Positions 1 through 8,204 of a stretch of 64,000 bases of DNA are shown piece by piece. The notes beneath the pieces are model-generated. The model did not search any database, was not told the DNA's origin, and saw nothing but the letters and a program-made list of their open reading frames with translations. The DNA is from Rhodobacteraceae bacterium HLUCCA12. GTDB lineage: Bacteria; Pseudomonadota; Alphaproteobacteria; Rhodobacterales; Rhodobacteraceae. Positions within the stretch are counted from its first letter, which is position 1. Every line of letters starts with the position of its first letter. The translations under genes were made by a program, and so were the position numbers. The stretch lies in assembly GCA_001314715.1 (NCBI GenBank), contig LJSV01000006.1, positions 124,001 to 188,000 on the forward strand, read 5' to 3'.

Positions 1-1434
1 GATGTCCAGCATCTCGGTCTCGATGCGTTGCAGCCGCGCGGCCTCGCGCCGGGCATCCGCCATGTCGAGACCGCTGCGAAACAGCGGCACCGCCCAGGCC
101 CCTGTGATGACCGAGATCTGAGCATTCGAATCGGTCGCCATGAACCATAACAGCTCATGCCCCGGCCCGTCATGATCGGCCGGGCCAAGCTGAAAGCACT
201 GCCGTTCGCCGCGCGTGGCCCATAGAAGATTGGTCAGGAAGGCGCGCGGGTTGTAGTCGCGCAGGCTTGCCCGGTCGGACAGGCCGCCGGCAAAGACCTT
301 CTCGCGCCCGGCAAACTCGGCCTTGGCGGGGGCGAACAGATGCCCGTGCACCCGGCAACTGGCCACCGCCGCCAGCCAGCCCTCGAAATCCTCGAACACT
401 TCGGTAAAGCCCTGGAACACTGAATAGGGCTCGGCGGTCTTGCCATTCTCCCGATCCTTGGCGGGAAAGCGGCTGGCCATGTAAAGCCCGGCACGGCCGC
501 GCACGCGCTGTTGCGTGGCGCGGGCGAAATGGCGGTCAATTCGACCCGGCTGAGGTTCTGAATCCGACAAAGGCCCGTCATGCGGGGCCAGAAAGTGCCG
601 ATACAGGCGCTCGGCCCCCGGCCAGATCTTGCGCGCCACGAAACAGTTGGACCGGCGCAACAGTTGCAGATGATCGTCATAGAAGATGTGCGGCCGGCCC
701 TGATGGTCGAACTTGCCCAGCGTCAGCGAGCGGCTCTCGATCCTGCGCGCATGAAGCCGCGCCAGGGTCTGGAAATAGCTTTCATCCGGTATCCAGACCC
801 GCCTGAAATACCGGTCGAACACGGGCCTTGCGGGATCGTCCAGAATCGCCTCAAGCGTTTGGCGGGTCAGACACCACCATTGCGAGCCGATATGCGGTTC
901 GACCCCTTCGGGCAAGTCGCGCCGAATGCGCAATCGGCGCTGCAAGTTCACCATTCGGTCGAACAGCCATTTGTGGCGTTTGTAGGCAATGGGAAAGAAC
1001 AGGGTGAAACGCTCTTGCGACAGCCCGCCCTTGGTCCAGTTGACATCGGCCACGTTGACCGACTCGATGAAATCGGTGTCGGGGTGCCGGGCCAGAAACT
1101 GCGTCAGCTCGGCAATCGGGCGCAGCGGCATGCAGGCGCCCGACGCGGCATAGACATGGGTCACATCCGGGCGGGCACGCACGAGGTCGCGCGCGGCAAT
1201 CTGCATAGCCGCAACCAGCGACCATGTTCCCCATTCGCAGCGCAAACGGCGGCAAAAGCGCACCTCGGGCAGATCCTTGAGCGTCTCGCTCAATGCGCTG
1301 AACGCGGCGCGCGGCACCCTTGCATCGACATGGATCACCACCGGGGCGCCGGACTGCGCCCAGACGCGGGCCACCTGCGCGGCGCGATCCAGCGCCGTAT
1401 GAACCAGCATGATGCAGCCCGGGCGTGCCGTCAT
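1..1434 (-). CDS. Core-2/I-branching-type glycosyltransferase (beta-1,6-GlcNAc transferase-like), partial
   Basis: The frame is open from an ATG at 1434 down to base 1, so the C-terminus lies outside the window; 478 codons are visible. The N-terminal part (start MTARPGCIMLVHTALDRA, then VVIHVDA, THVYAASGACMPLRP, IGSQWWCLTR and a DESYF motif near the end of the domain) has the character of Core-2/I-branching GT14-like enzymes. Rhodobacteraceae carry a recognisable family with this domain followed by a long C-terminal extension, and the remaining roughly 200 residues fit that extension. It probably adds a branching sugar to a surface glycan in the cytoplasm. The ATG overlaps the stop of the upstream glycosyltransferase gene (ATGA), so the two are translationally coupled. 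Donor and acceptor cannot be read from the sequence. Confidence 0.75.
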   Translation of the reverse strand, partial: MTARPGCIMLVHTALDRAAQVARVWAQSGAPVVIHVDARVPRAAFSALSETLKDLPEVRFCRRLRCEWGTWSLVAAMQIAARDLVRARPDVTHVYAASGACMPLRPIAELTQFLARHPDTDFIESVNVADVNWTKGGLSQERFTLFFPIAYKRHKWLFDRMVNLQRRLRIRRDLPEGVEPHIGSQWWCLTRQTLEAILDDPARPVFDRYFRRVWIPDESYFQTLARLHARRIESRSLTLGKFDHQGRPHIFYDDHLQLLRRSNCFVARKIWPGAERLYRHFLAPHDGPLSDSEPQPGRIDRHFARATQQRVRGRAGLYMASRFPAKDRENGKTAEPYSVFQGFTEVFEDFEGWLAAVASCRVHGHLFAPAKAEFAGREKVFAGGLSDRASLRDYNPRAFLTNLLWATRGERQCFQLGPADHDGPGHELLWFMATDSNAQISVITGAWAVPLFRSGLDMADARREAARLQRIETEMLDI

Positions 1435-2435
1435 GCCCAGTTGCCCTTTGACATCAGGCCAAGGATCTCAAGCTGGCGCCAGTTGATGAACCGCTCGGAC
1501 CAGCGGCACCACAGATCGGCCCTGGCACCGGCGTGATAGGCCCGATACTCGCGGCTGTCGCCGAAATGCTCACCCCGCGCCACCTCCTCGCTTGCCTTGT
1601 CGCCAAGGGTGGCAAGAAACTTCGCGTGCAGCAGGCACCCCGATGCCTTTTCACCGCCCATCCGGTCGTAAACCAGATTCAGCCCGCGCGGCAAAAGCAT
1701 GTGGGTCGAGCTGACATAGACATAGTCGCGGTGCCATTTGACCAGTGGTATCTTGTTCAACGCCGGGGCATCCTGCGGGCTGTCGGCAAAAAAGACACGC
1801 GCCCGCGGCCCGCCCTGAATCCACAGGTTCCGCAACCGCGGATTGCGCGCGATGGTGTAATTGGCGCTGTCGAACCAGCAGGCGACCTCCAGCGGGTTCT
1901 GCCCCTCGATACAGGGGTGGTCCGCGACCGGCCCCTTTGGATACATGTCCAGAAGCAGGGTTCCAAAGGCGCGTATCCCCGATGCATCCAGCCAGTCCGT
2001 CAGGGCGCGCATCGGCCGGGTGTCATGGAACGGATAGACGAGGAACTCATCGACATCGACCACCAGCGCCCAGCGCCCGTGCCCGTGGCGCGCCAGCAGG
2101 GCGTTGATCCAGTCCATCCCGAAGCGCGCATCGCGATAGCTGGCGTCGGTGGTCCAGACCGAGGCATCGGGCTGCTCGGCCAGGTATTCGCGCGACCCGT
2201 CGTCCGAACCGTTGTCCACGAACAGAAAATGCTCGATCCCCAGGTCGCGGTAATAAGCCAGGAAATAGGGCAGGCGCGCGCGTTCGTTGCGCAAGGTGCA
2301 AAACAGCAGCAGCGAATCGGCACCCAACGTGGCGGTGCGGTCCCGGACCGCCCGCAATTCGCGACGTTTGAACCGGGCGCGGAGCTTCCATCCCTTGCGC
2401 ATCCACCGCAGGCGGTATGATGACAACAGCCCCAA
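1431..2435 (-). CDS. glycosyltransferase, GT2-like (PF13704 type)
   Basis: This is a 334-residue protein with a GT-A type fold signature: LLFCTLRNERARLPYFL near the N-terminus, FLFVDNGSDDGS at about 71-81, and a DxD-type metal/nucleotide-sugar motif DVDE at 127-130. These patterns match the Glyco_tranf_2_4 (PF13704) group common in Rhodobacterales. No membrane segment is evident, so it is probably cytoplasmic. It is clearly related to the next gene upstream (2529-3551) along its whole length, including LWIQGG, NKIPLVKW-type and WRQLE...GLMS blocks, so the pair arose by tandem duplication. Its stop overlaps the start of the branching-transferase gene. Donor sugar and acceptor are unknown. Confidence 0.8.
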   Translation of the reverse strand: MGLLSSYRLRWMRKGWKLRARFKRRELRAVRDRTATLGADSLLLFCTLRNERARLPYFLAYYRDLGIEHFLFVDNGSDDGSREYLAEQPDASVWTTDASYRDARFGMDWINALLARHGHGRWALVVDVDEFLVYPFHDTRPMRALTDWLDASGIRAFGTLLLDMYPKGPVADHPCIEGQNPLEVACWFDSANYTIARNPRLRNLWIQGGPRARVFFADSPQDAPALNKIPLVKWHRDYVYVSSTHMLLPRGLNLVYDRMGGEKASGCLLHAKFLATLGDKASEEVARGEHFGDSREYRAYHAGARADLWCRWSERFINWRQLEILGLMSKGNWA

Positions 2436-2459
2436 ACCCGGCTCCTTTTCACAACGATA

Positions 2460-2493
2460 CTGATTCGTTTCGGTCTATCGCTTAACGAATCAG
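2460..2493. promoter_or_regulatory. perfect 10-bp inverted repeat between tandem glycosyltransferase genes
   Basis: CTGATTCGTT (2460-2469) and AACGAATCAG (2484-2493) are exact reverse complements separated by 14 nt, in an AT-rich 93-nt gap. The repeat lies just upstream of the gene starting at 2435 and just downstream of the stop at 2529. It could be an operator in the promoter of the downstream gene or a hairpin between the two genes. There is no clear U-tract in either direction, so an intrinsic terminator is not well supported. Confidence 0.4.
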
Positions 2494-2528
2494 GAATAAA
2501 ACAAAATCTGTTCCAAAATCCTGACCGT

Positions 2529-3551
2529 TCAGGCCCAATCGCTGCGCGACATCAGGCCCTCGGCCTCCAGCTGCCGCCATCCCAGATACCGGGTCGACGC
2601 CGTGCACCACAGGTCCGGGGCCGCGATCAGCGCGTCGTAATAGTGATCGAATGCGCCGGGTTCACCGAAATGCTGCCTCCGCTCTTTCTCCTCGGCCGAT
2701 TTCTCGCCGATCGTGTGCAAGAACTTGGTGTGCAACAAGATCCCTGACAAAAGTTCGCCGCCCATCGTGTCATAGACATGGTTCAACCGCCGCGGCAGCA
2801 TCGAATGCGTCGAGTTCAGATAGACATAGCGCCGGTTCCATTTCACCAGCGGGATCTTCGACAGGGTCGGGCCGCGCCGCGGGTCTCCGGCCAGAAACAC
2901 CCGTGATCGCACGCCGCCCTGAATCCACAGATATTGCAGATCCTGCTTGCGGGTGATGGTGTAGTTCGCGCGGTCATACCATTGCAGGACCTCGGTCGGG
3001 TCCTGACCGGCACGGTATCGGGTGCGGTCCAGCGGCCCTTTCGGATAAAGATCCAGCATCATCGCCCCGAAACTGGCAATCCCGCGGCCGTCCAGCCAGC
3101 CGGTCAGGGCGGGCAGTGGCCGGGTCTCGTGATGCGGATAGACCAGCAGTTCATCGGCATCCACCGTCAGGCACCAGTGGCCGTGCCCATGCCGGATCAG
3201 CAGCCATTGCAGCCAGTCCATGCCGAACCGTGACCAGCGATAGCTGGCATCGGCTCGCCAAAGCGACGCATCCGGTTGCGCTGCCACCAGCGCGGCGCCC
3301 TCGTCATCACTTCCATTGTCCACGAAAAGGAAATGATCGACGCCAATGTCGCGGTAATGTTCCAGGAAATATGGCAATCGCAGCGCCTCGTTGCGAAAGG
3401 TGCAAAACAGCAGGATCGCGCCGGGCCTGATCGCTGTCGTCCGATCCGCGACCGGAACCAACTCGCGTCGCTTGCGCAGGGCGCGCAACAGGCGCAACTG
3501 GCGCTTGCGCCGCCATCGCCAGGCCCGCCAGATCTCTGCCATTCGCCCCAT
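2529..3551 (-). CDS. glycosyltransferase, GT2-like (PF13704 type), paralogue of the next gene
   Basis: This 340-residue protein carries the same blocks as the 1431-2435 product: LLFCTFRNEALRLPYFL, FLFVDNGSDDEG, a DADE motif in the DxD position followed by LLVYPHHETRP, LWIQGG, and a C-terminal WRQLEAEGLMS. It is predicted to be cytoplasmic. Start chosen at the first ATG (MGRMAEIW); the ATG three codons in is an equal alternative. It lies downstream of galU in the same direction, separated by a hairpin repeat that may end galU transcription or attenuate read-through. Specificity cannot be deduced. Retaining two diverged copies side by side suggests two different linkages in the same glycan. Confidence 0.8.
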   Translation of the reverse strand: MGRMAEIWRAWRWRRKRQLRLLRALRKRRELVPVADRTTAIRPGAILLFCTFRNEALRLPYFLEHYRDIGVDHFLFVDNGSDDEGAALVAAQPDASLWRADASYRWSRFGMDWLQWLLIRHGHGHWCLTVDADELLVYPHHETRPLPALTGWLDGRGIASFGAMMLDLYPKGPLDRTRYRAGQDPTEVLQWYDRANYTITRKQDLQYLWIQGGVRSRVFLAGDPRRGPTLSKIPLVKWNRRYVYLNSTHSMLPRRLNHVYDTMGGELLSGILLHTKFLHTIGEKSAEEKERRQHFGEPGAFDHYYDALIAAPDLWCTASTRYLGWRQLEAEGLMSRSDWA

Positions 3552-3583
3552 GAGCCCTTGTTCCGCCCTCTCGCGCCATTCGG

Positions 3584-3655
3584 CTTCATCTTGCCAGAAA
3601 TACGCGCGGGGGTGAATTCGCGCAAAGCGCGAAGAGGGGGCGGCAGCCCCCTCGC
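3584..3655. repeat. dispersed double-hairpin repeat, copy 1
   Basis: The block starts with CTTCATCTTGCC and continues with AAATACGC..GGGGGTGAA. Two perfect stems follow: TTCGCGC/GCGCGAA with a 3-nt loop (3617-3633) and GAGGGGGC/GCCCCCTC with a 4-nt loop (3634-3653). The same arrangement is present at 12104-12170. I recognise this kind of intergenic element as typical of Rhodobacteraceae genomes. Here it lies between galU and a glycosyltransferase gene, where the G/C-rich second hairpin could act in mRNA 3'-end formation or stability. That role is inference. Confidence 0.7.
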
Positions 3656-3679
3656 ACCCGTCTCCGTCTGCGCCATCGC

Positions 3680-4573
3680 CTATTCGGCGGCCTGCCGCAT
3701 CGCCAGCATGTCATAAAGAAACGCCTCCAGATCGTCGCGCAGATCGTCGCGCGCCAGGCCAAAGGCAACGGTGGCCTGCAAATACCCGGCCTTCGAGCCG
3801 CAATCATAGCGCCGGCCCTGGAACCGATAGCCATAGACATTGCCTGCCGCCGCGATTTCCTTCTCGATCGCGTCGGTCAACTGGATCTCGCCACCGGCCC
3901 CCGTCTGATGGGACTCGAGATTGCGCAAAACCTGGGGCGTCAGGATGTAGCGCCCGATCACCGCCAGGTTCGACGGGGCCGTGCCGGGGGCGGGCTTTTC
4001 GACCATGCCATGCACCGGCAGCACCGGGCCGATCGCGGAGGGCACGTCCAGCACGCCATAGGATGCGGTCTTTTCGGCCGGAACCTCCATCGCGGCGACC
4101 ATGTTGCCGCCGGTTTCGGCATGGGCCTCGATCATCTGTTGCAGGCAAGGCTTTTCGGCGGCGATCACGTCATCGGGCAAAAGCACGGCAAAGGGCTCGT
4201 CGCCGATCAGGTGGCGCGCGCACCAGACTGCATGACCCAGGCCCAGCGCCTCGTTCTGGCGAACCGAGGCGATCGCGCCGGAGTCCAGGTTGGTGGCTTG
4301 AAGAAGCTCAAGCAGATCGGTCTTGCCCTTGGCCTTGAGCGTGGCCTCCAGCTCGGGCGCGCGGTCGAAATAGTCCTCCAGCGCCCCTTTTCCACGCGAG
4401 GTCACGAAGATGAACTCGGTGATCCCGGCGGCGCGGGCCTCGTCAACCGCGTACTGGATCAAGGGGCGGTCCACCAGCGTCAGGATCTCTTTCGGCGTCG
4501 CCTTGGTCGCCGGAAGGAAACGGGTACCCATGCCGGCGATGGGAAATACGGCTTTCGTGACTTTCTTCTGCAT
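3680..4573 (-). CDS. galU: UTP--glucose-1-phosphate uridylyltransferase
   Basis: GalU makes UDP-glucose from UTP and glucose-1-phosphate, the precursor for many surface glycans. The 297-residue product starts MQKKVTKAVFPIAGMGTRF and has the nucleotidyltransferase signature GMGTRFLPATKA (14-25), PKEILTLVDRPLIQYAVDEA, LGHAVWCA and VEKPAPG, all as expected for bacterial GalU. The start was placed at the ATG at 4573; an in-frame ATG nine codons upstream would add a non-conserved extension. It is cytoplasmic. It sits upstream of the tandem glycosyltransferases on the same strand, which fits a supply role for the envelope-sugar genes. Confidence 0.95.
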   Translation of the reverse strand: MQKKVTKAVFPIAGMGTRFLPATKATPKEILTLVDRPLIQYAVDEARAAGITEFIFVTSRGKGALEDYFDRAPELEATLKAKGKTDLLELLQATNLDSGAIASVRQNEALGLGHAVWCARHLIGDEPFAVLLPDDVIAAEKPCLQQMIEAHAETGGNMVAAMEVPAEKTASYGVLDVPSAIGPVLPVHGMVEKPAPGTAPSNLAVIGRYILTPQVLRNLESHQTGAGGEIQLTDAIEKEIAAAGNVYGYRFQGRRYDCGSKAGYLQATVAFGLARDDLRDDLEAFLYDMLAMRQAAE

Positions 4574-4713
4574 CTGATCGCTACCTGTTCTCATACACAC
4601 GGCCTGTTGCCGCCGCTGAAAACAGGATTGCCGGCCGATCCGGGCGGGAATGCGGCGCGAAACGGTTAATCTGTTGCTAATTTCGCGACAAAGCCGCGCA
4701 CACCGCGGAACTG

Positions 4714-5508
4714 TCAGCGCAGATCGACGCCGGGCGCCAGGGCCAGGAAGAACGGGTTTTCATAGCCGGGCTTGCCATAGCTCAGGGGCGTGTGGTCGTC
4801 GAAACGCAGCACCTTGCCGCCCGCGCCCAGCAGGACCGCATGGCCCGCGGCCGTGTCCCATTCCATCGTGCGGCCCAGCCGGGGGTAGAAATCGGCCTCG
4901 CCACTGGCCACCAGGCAGAATTTCAGCGACGAGCCCGCGCTGGTCATGTCGCGCACATCGTAGCGCGCGATATAGGCGTCGGTCTCGGCGTCGCGGTGCG
5001 ATTTCGAGGCGACGACCATCAGCGCGGCATTGTCTGGCGTCGTGACGTGCAGTTTGCGCCGTGCGCCCGCGTTCTCGCCAAAGGGTCCGTCCTCCTCGAC
5101 GCTCTGACCGTCGGCGCGGGTATAGAACATGCGCCCCTTCGCCGGCGCATAGACGATCCCGCGTTGCGGGACTCCGTTTTCGACCAGCGCGATATTGACG
5201 GTGAAATCGCCGCGGCGCTGGACGAACTCCTTGGTGCCGTCCAGCGGGTCGACGATGATGAAACGCGCGGCGCTCTGACCATGGGTCGCAGCCTGTTCCT
5301 CGGTGATGACCAGAATGTCGGGAAATGCCTTTTGCAGCCCGGCGGCGATCAGCGCGTCGGCGGCCTCGTCGGCCTCGGTCACGGGGCTGTCGTCGGCCTT
5401 GGTGCGCGCCGCGACCTCGGACCTGCCATAGATCTCCATGATCGCCGCGCCAGCCTCCAGCGCGAGGGTGCGAAACACGGTTTCGATGTCGTGATGAAAA
5501 TCGCTCAT
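4714..5508 (-). CDS. cysQ: 3'(2'),5'-bisphosphate nucleotidase, inositol monophosphatase superfamily
   Basis: CysQ dephosphorylates 3'-phosphoadenosine 5'-phosphate (PAP), a by-product of sulfate assimilation or sulfation. The 264-residue product shows the superfamily metal sites: the EE pair at 70-71, DPLDGTKEF (87-95) and the C-terminal MEWDTAAGHAVL block. KADDSPVTEADEAAD is typical of CysQ rather than plain inositol monophosphatase. The start at 5508 has a good ribosome binding site (AGAGGGA). It is divergent from the capsule-type permease gene. A close IMPase-family alternative cannot be fully excluded. Confidence 0.88.
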   Translation of the reverse strand: MSDFHHDIETVFRTLALEAGAAIMEIYGRSEVAARTKADDSPVTEADEAADALIAAGLQKAFPDILVITEEQAATHGQSAARFIIVDPLDGTKEFVQRRGDFTVNIALVENGVPQRGIVYAPAKGRMFYTRADGQSVEEDGPFGENAGARRKLHVTTPDNAALMVVASKSHRDAETDAYIARYDVRDMTSAGSSLKFCLVASGEADFYPRLGRTMEWDTAAGHAVLLGAGGKVLRFDDHTPLSYGKPGYENPFFLALAPGVDLR

Positions 5509-5563
5509 GGAAATCCCTCTGGCGCTGCGGCGGTTGATCACTTGCGGCAATCGGCATATCCTT

Positions 5564-5593
5564 GCCGTGAACCCGAATGCAAGGATTCACGGC
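5564..5593. promoter_or_regulatory. inverted repeat in the divergent cysQ/permease intergenic region
   Basis: GCCGTGAA (5564-5571) and TTCACGGC (5586-5593) form an 8-bp perfect inverted repeat with a 14-nt spacer, about 35 nt upstream of the permease ATG at 5627. The 118-nt region must hold promoters for both divergent genes, so this may be an operator. No regulator can be named. Confidence 0.3.
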
Positions 5594-5626
5594 CAGAATC
5601 CCCGGCGCAATCGCAAGGACGGGCCC

Positions 5627-6448
5627 ATGCTCAGCAATCGTCGCCGCCAGTCGTCCGTGATCACGGCATTCACCATCCTCGAGTTGATCTTTCACGCCTC
5701 GGTCCGGTCGATCCGCAAGGCGCACGGCAACGCGCTGGTGGGCTTGATGATCAACATCGCCCAGACGCTGATCCTGGTGGTCGTCTTTTACGTGATGTTC
5801 CTGATCCTGGGGATCGGCAATCGCGGCATTCGCGGCGATTTCATGCTGTATGTCATGACCGGGATCTTCCTGTTCATGTGCCACGTCAAGGCAATGTCGG
5901 CGGTCGTGCAGTCCGAGGGGCCGACATCGCCGATGATGAAACACGCGCCGATGAACACGATTGTGGCCATCGGCGCCGCCGCACTGGGTGAGCTTTACAT
6001 CCAGATCCTGTCGATGCTGGTGGTGTTGTTCCTGTATCACGCGGTCTGGCAACCGCTTGAGGTGCACGACCCGCTGGGCGCCCTGCTGATGCTGCTGCTG
6101 TCGTGGTTTTCGGGCGTGGCCATCGGCATGATCTTTCTGGCGGCCAAACCCTGGGCGCCATCGCTGATCCCGTTGTTGTCGCAGATCTATTCGCGCGCCA
6201 ACATGGTGGCATCGGGCAAGATGTTCGTGGCCAACGCCCTGCCCGGCTTCATGCTGGTCTATTTCGACTGGAACCCGCTGTTTCACACCATCGACCAGGC
6301 GCGTGGCTTTGCCTTTCTGAACTACACGCCGCATTATACGTCAATCACCTATCCGGTCGTGTTCTCGCTGGTGGCGCTTGTGATCGGCCTGATGGGCGAG
6401 TTCTACACCAGGAAACGCGCCTCGCTCAGCTGGGGCGCCCGCCACTAG
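5627..6448 (+). CDS. ABC-2 type polysaccharide export permease (KpsM-like)
   Basis: This 273-residue integral membrane protein starts MLSNRRRQSSVITAF and has about six hydrophobic segments (for example around ALVGLMINIAQTLILVVVF, LYIQILSMLVVLFLYHAV, LLMLLLSWFSGVAIG and ITYPVVFSLVALVIGL). The sequence pattern fits the ABC-2 permease family that exports capsule or O-polysaccharide with a KpsT-type ATPase. The ATG at 5627 was preferred because the longer frame upstream starts inside the cysQ leader and lacks conservation features. No ATPase gene is adjacent, so the partner must be encoded elsewhere. The SH3-domain gene follows after 14 nt. Confidence 0.8.
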   Translation: MLSNRRRQSSVITAFTILELIFHASVRSIRKAHGNALVGLMINIAQTLILVVVFYVMFLILGIGNRGIRGDFMLYVMTGIFLFMCHVKAMSAVVQSEGPTSPMMKHAPMNTIVAIGAAALGELYIQILSMLVVLFLYHAVWQPLEVHDPLGALLMLLLSWFSGVAIGMIFLAAKPWAPSLIPLLSQIYSRANMVASGKMFVANALPGFMLVYFDWNPLFHTIDQARGFAFLNYTPHYTSITYPVVFSLVALVIGLMGEFYTRKRASLSWGARH

Positions 6449-6462
6449 ACGGAGGATGCGGT

Positions 6463-7068
6463 ATGCTGCGCGTTGCCATGATACTTGCCACGTTCTGGGC
6501 CGGCACCGTCGCGGCGCAGGACTTTCCGGCGCTTCATCGCGTGATCGACGTGGCCGGCAACGACGTTCTTAACATCCGTGCCGAACCGGATGCCGGCGCG
6601 CCCATCGTTGCCCGGCTCGACCCCGATGCCGAGGGGGTCGAGGTTGTCGCGCTGTCCGATAACAGCCGCTGGGGCCTGGTAAATTCCCAAGAGCGCCATG
6701 GTTGGTCGTCCATGCGCTACCTGGAGCGTGAGACATCCGGCAACTGGCGCGACGGCGAACAGACGCTGTCCTGTTTCGGAACCGAACCGTTCTGGCGCAT
6801 GCCGATCTTTCTGCCGACGCACCGGGCCGAGTTCCACGCCGCGGGCGAAGGCGGGTTCGAGCTTGTGACCGAAACCGGCGCACTGCCCACCACGCGCTTT
6901 CCGCCAACACTGGCGATCCCGTTTTCGGGCACGCGCGACGGCATGGCCGTTGTGCGCGGCGATCAATGCTCGGACGGGATGAGCGATCGCCTGTATGGGC
7001 TTGAGGTTCAGGTCTATTGGCGCGGCGACACCACGGGCCTGTCGGGCTGCTGCTCGCTGGCCGAGTAA
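6463..7068 (+). CDS. exported SH3-domain protein with C-terminal COG3650-like region
   Basis: The start ATG at 6463 is preceded by GGAGG. The 201-residue protein begins with a hydrophobic signal peptide ending near AGTVAAQD. A bacterial SH3 module follows ([23 protein letters not shown] ... [19 protein letters not shown], roughly 35-85). The C-terminal part has [12 protein letters not shown] and a [16 protein letters not shown] block with a Cys-Cys near the end, which resembles COG3650-type periplasmic proteins. It is probably periplasmic and cell-wall associated. The specific function is unknown. Confidence 0.75.
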   Translation: MLRVAMILATFWAGTVAAQDFPALHRVIDVAGNDVLNIRAEPDAGAPIVARLDPDAEGVEVVALSDNSRWGLVNSQERHGWSSMRYLERETSGNWRDGEQTLSCFGTEPFWRMPIFLPTHRAEFHAAGEGGFELVTETGALPTTRFPPTLAIPFSGTRDGMAVVRGDQCSDGMSDRLYGLEVQVYWRGDTTGLSGCCSLAE

Positions 7069-7147
7069 TCGGGGAAACCGGACTTGCGGGGGTTGTCCCC
7101 GCCGGCAGGGCGGCGCAGGTTGCACCTGTCAAGGAACGAGGCTGCCC

Positions 7148-7606
7148 GTGACCACCCTGCATATCGACGCCGATGCCTGCCCGGTCCGCGACGAGGCCCT
7201 GCGCGTCGCGCTGCGGCATGGCGTTGTGGTCTGCGTGGTGTCGAACGGCGGTATCCGGCCCGTCGATCACCCGCTGGTGTCGATGATCTATGTCGATCAG
7301 GGTGCCGATGCCGCCGACCGTTGGATCGCGGATCGCGCCGGGCCCGGCGATGTGGTCGTCACCGCCGACATCGTTTTGGCGGCGCGCTGCATCGAACACG
7401 GCGCACAGGTTCTGCGCCCCAACGGCGAGCCGCTTACCCCCGCCAATATAGGCCCGGTTCTGGCCGCGCGCGATCTGGCCGCCGATCTGCGGGCGGCCGA
7501 CCCGTTCCGGCAAGGATCGGGCAAGCCCTTCACCAAGTCCGATCGCGCGCGGTTCACCGAGCAGCTGGATCGCATGCTGACAGCGGCGCGCAAGACGGCA
7601 CCATGA
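7148..7606 (+). CDS. YaiI/YqxD (DUF188) family protein
   Basis: This 152-residue protein starts at GTG 7148. The conserved N-terminal motif [13 protein letters not shown] and the later [26 protein letters not shown] and [12 protein letters not shown] blocks are characteristic of the DUF188 / UPF0178 family, which has a PIN-like fold. It is presumed cytoplasmic; biochemical activity is not established for the family. The GTG is chosen because the family homology begins exactly there and the upstream reading frame overlaps the previous gene. Confidence 0.9.
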   Translation: MTTLHIDADACPVRDEALRVALRHGVVVCVVSNGGIRPVDHPLVSMIYVDQGADAADRWIADRAGPGDVVVTADIVLAARCIEHGAQVLRPNGEPLTPANIGPVLAARDLAADLRAADPFRQGSGKPFTKSDRARFTEQLDRMLTAARKTAP

Positions 7607-7889
7607 TCGCCGAAGGCGCAATGGCGGCCATCGGCGTCCGCATTCCGGGCGTGGTTATCATGGCCGGGCCCCAGACCGATTGCGATTATCCGACTTGTTT
7701 TCATATACCCGAAGCGGCCGGTTTAACAGCTATGGGCCAAAATTTCTTGACCATCTGATACGGCTTTTAATTGATCTGGCGCGAAACTCGAATTCATGTA
7801 AAATAGGCTGAACCAGAACGGTTTTGGATATTCCATTTCCTTTTGGTAGATAATCAAATGCCAAAAACGGTATTAATGGAGAGCCGTGA
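7607..7889. promoter_or_regulatory. AT-rich intergenic region upstream of the HvrA-like gene
   Basis: This 283-nt gap contains an unusually AT-rich stretch (about 7735-7885) for this genome, as expected for a promoter region and for H-NS-type autoregulation. A 51-codon frame starts at 7603 in an ATGA overlap with the previous stop and runs to 7758, but it has no recognisable features and I do not call it a gene. No precise promoter boxes can be assigned. Confidence 0.4.
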
Positions 7890-8201
7890 ATGATCGATCT
7901 AGACAGTCTTGACCTGAAAGAGCTGAAGCGCCTTCAGAAAGACGTGACCGCCGCAATCGAACAATACAAGGAACGCGAGCGCAAGCGCGCCCTTGCCGAA
8001 GTCGAGGCTTTTGCCCGTGAACGCGGTCTCAGCCCGGCCGATCTGTCGGAAATCTCGACCAAGCGCGTGCGCAAGCCGGTTCCGCCGAAATACGCCAATC
8101 CGGCCGATCGCTCGCAAACCTGGTCCGGTCGCGGACGGCAGCCGCGCTGGGTGGTTGCGGCGCTGGCCGATGGCAGGACGCTGGACGATCTCGCCATTTA
8201 A
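7890..8201 (+). CDS. H-NS family nucleoid protein, HvrA-like
   Basis: This 103-residue DNA-binding protein has an N-terminal coiled-coil oligomerisation region (LDSLDLKELKRLQKDVTAAIEQ, then charged ERERKRALAEVEAF). Its C-terminal H-NS signature is KYANPADRSQTWSGRGRQP followed by RW, with the loop that binds AT-rich minor grooves. Length and motif agree with HvrA/H-NS proteins of Rhodobacter relatives, where HvrA modulates photosynthesis and other regulons. The AT-rich upstream region suggests autoregulation. The YihY-family gene begins 3 nt after its stop. Confidence 0.9.
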   Translation: MIDLDSLDLKELKRLQKDVTAAIEQYKERERKRALAEVEAFARERGLSPADLSEISTKRVRKPVPPKYANPADRSQTWSGRGRQPRWVVAALADGRTLDDLAI

Positions 8202-8204
8202 GGC

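Noticed and set aside
4760-6334. Open frame of about 520 codons on the minus strand across cysQ and the permease gene
   Set aside because: It joins the antisense of the permease to an out-of-frame reading of cysQ, with no motifs of its own.
7086-7102. GCGGGG/CCCCGC hairpin after the SH3-domain gene as a terminator
   Set aside because: Six-base stem without a following T-run; could be chance in this GC-rich sequence.
7603-7758. Small 51-codon frame coupled by ATGA to the DUF188 gene
   Set aside because: No ribosome binding site of its own, no recognisable features, and it runs into the AT-rich promoter region of the H-NS-like gene.
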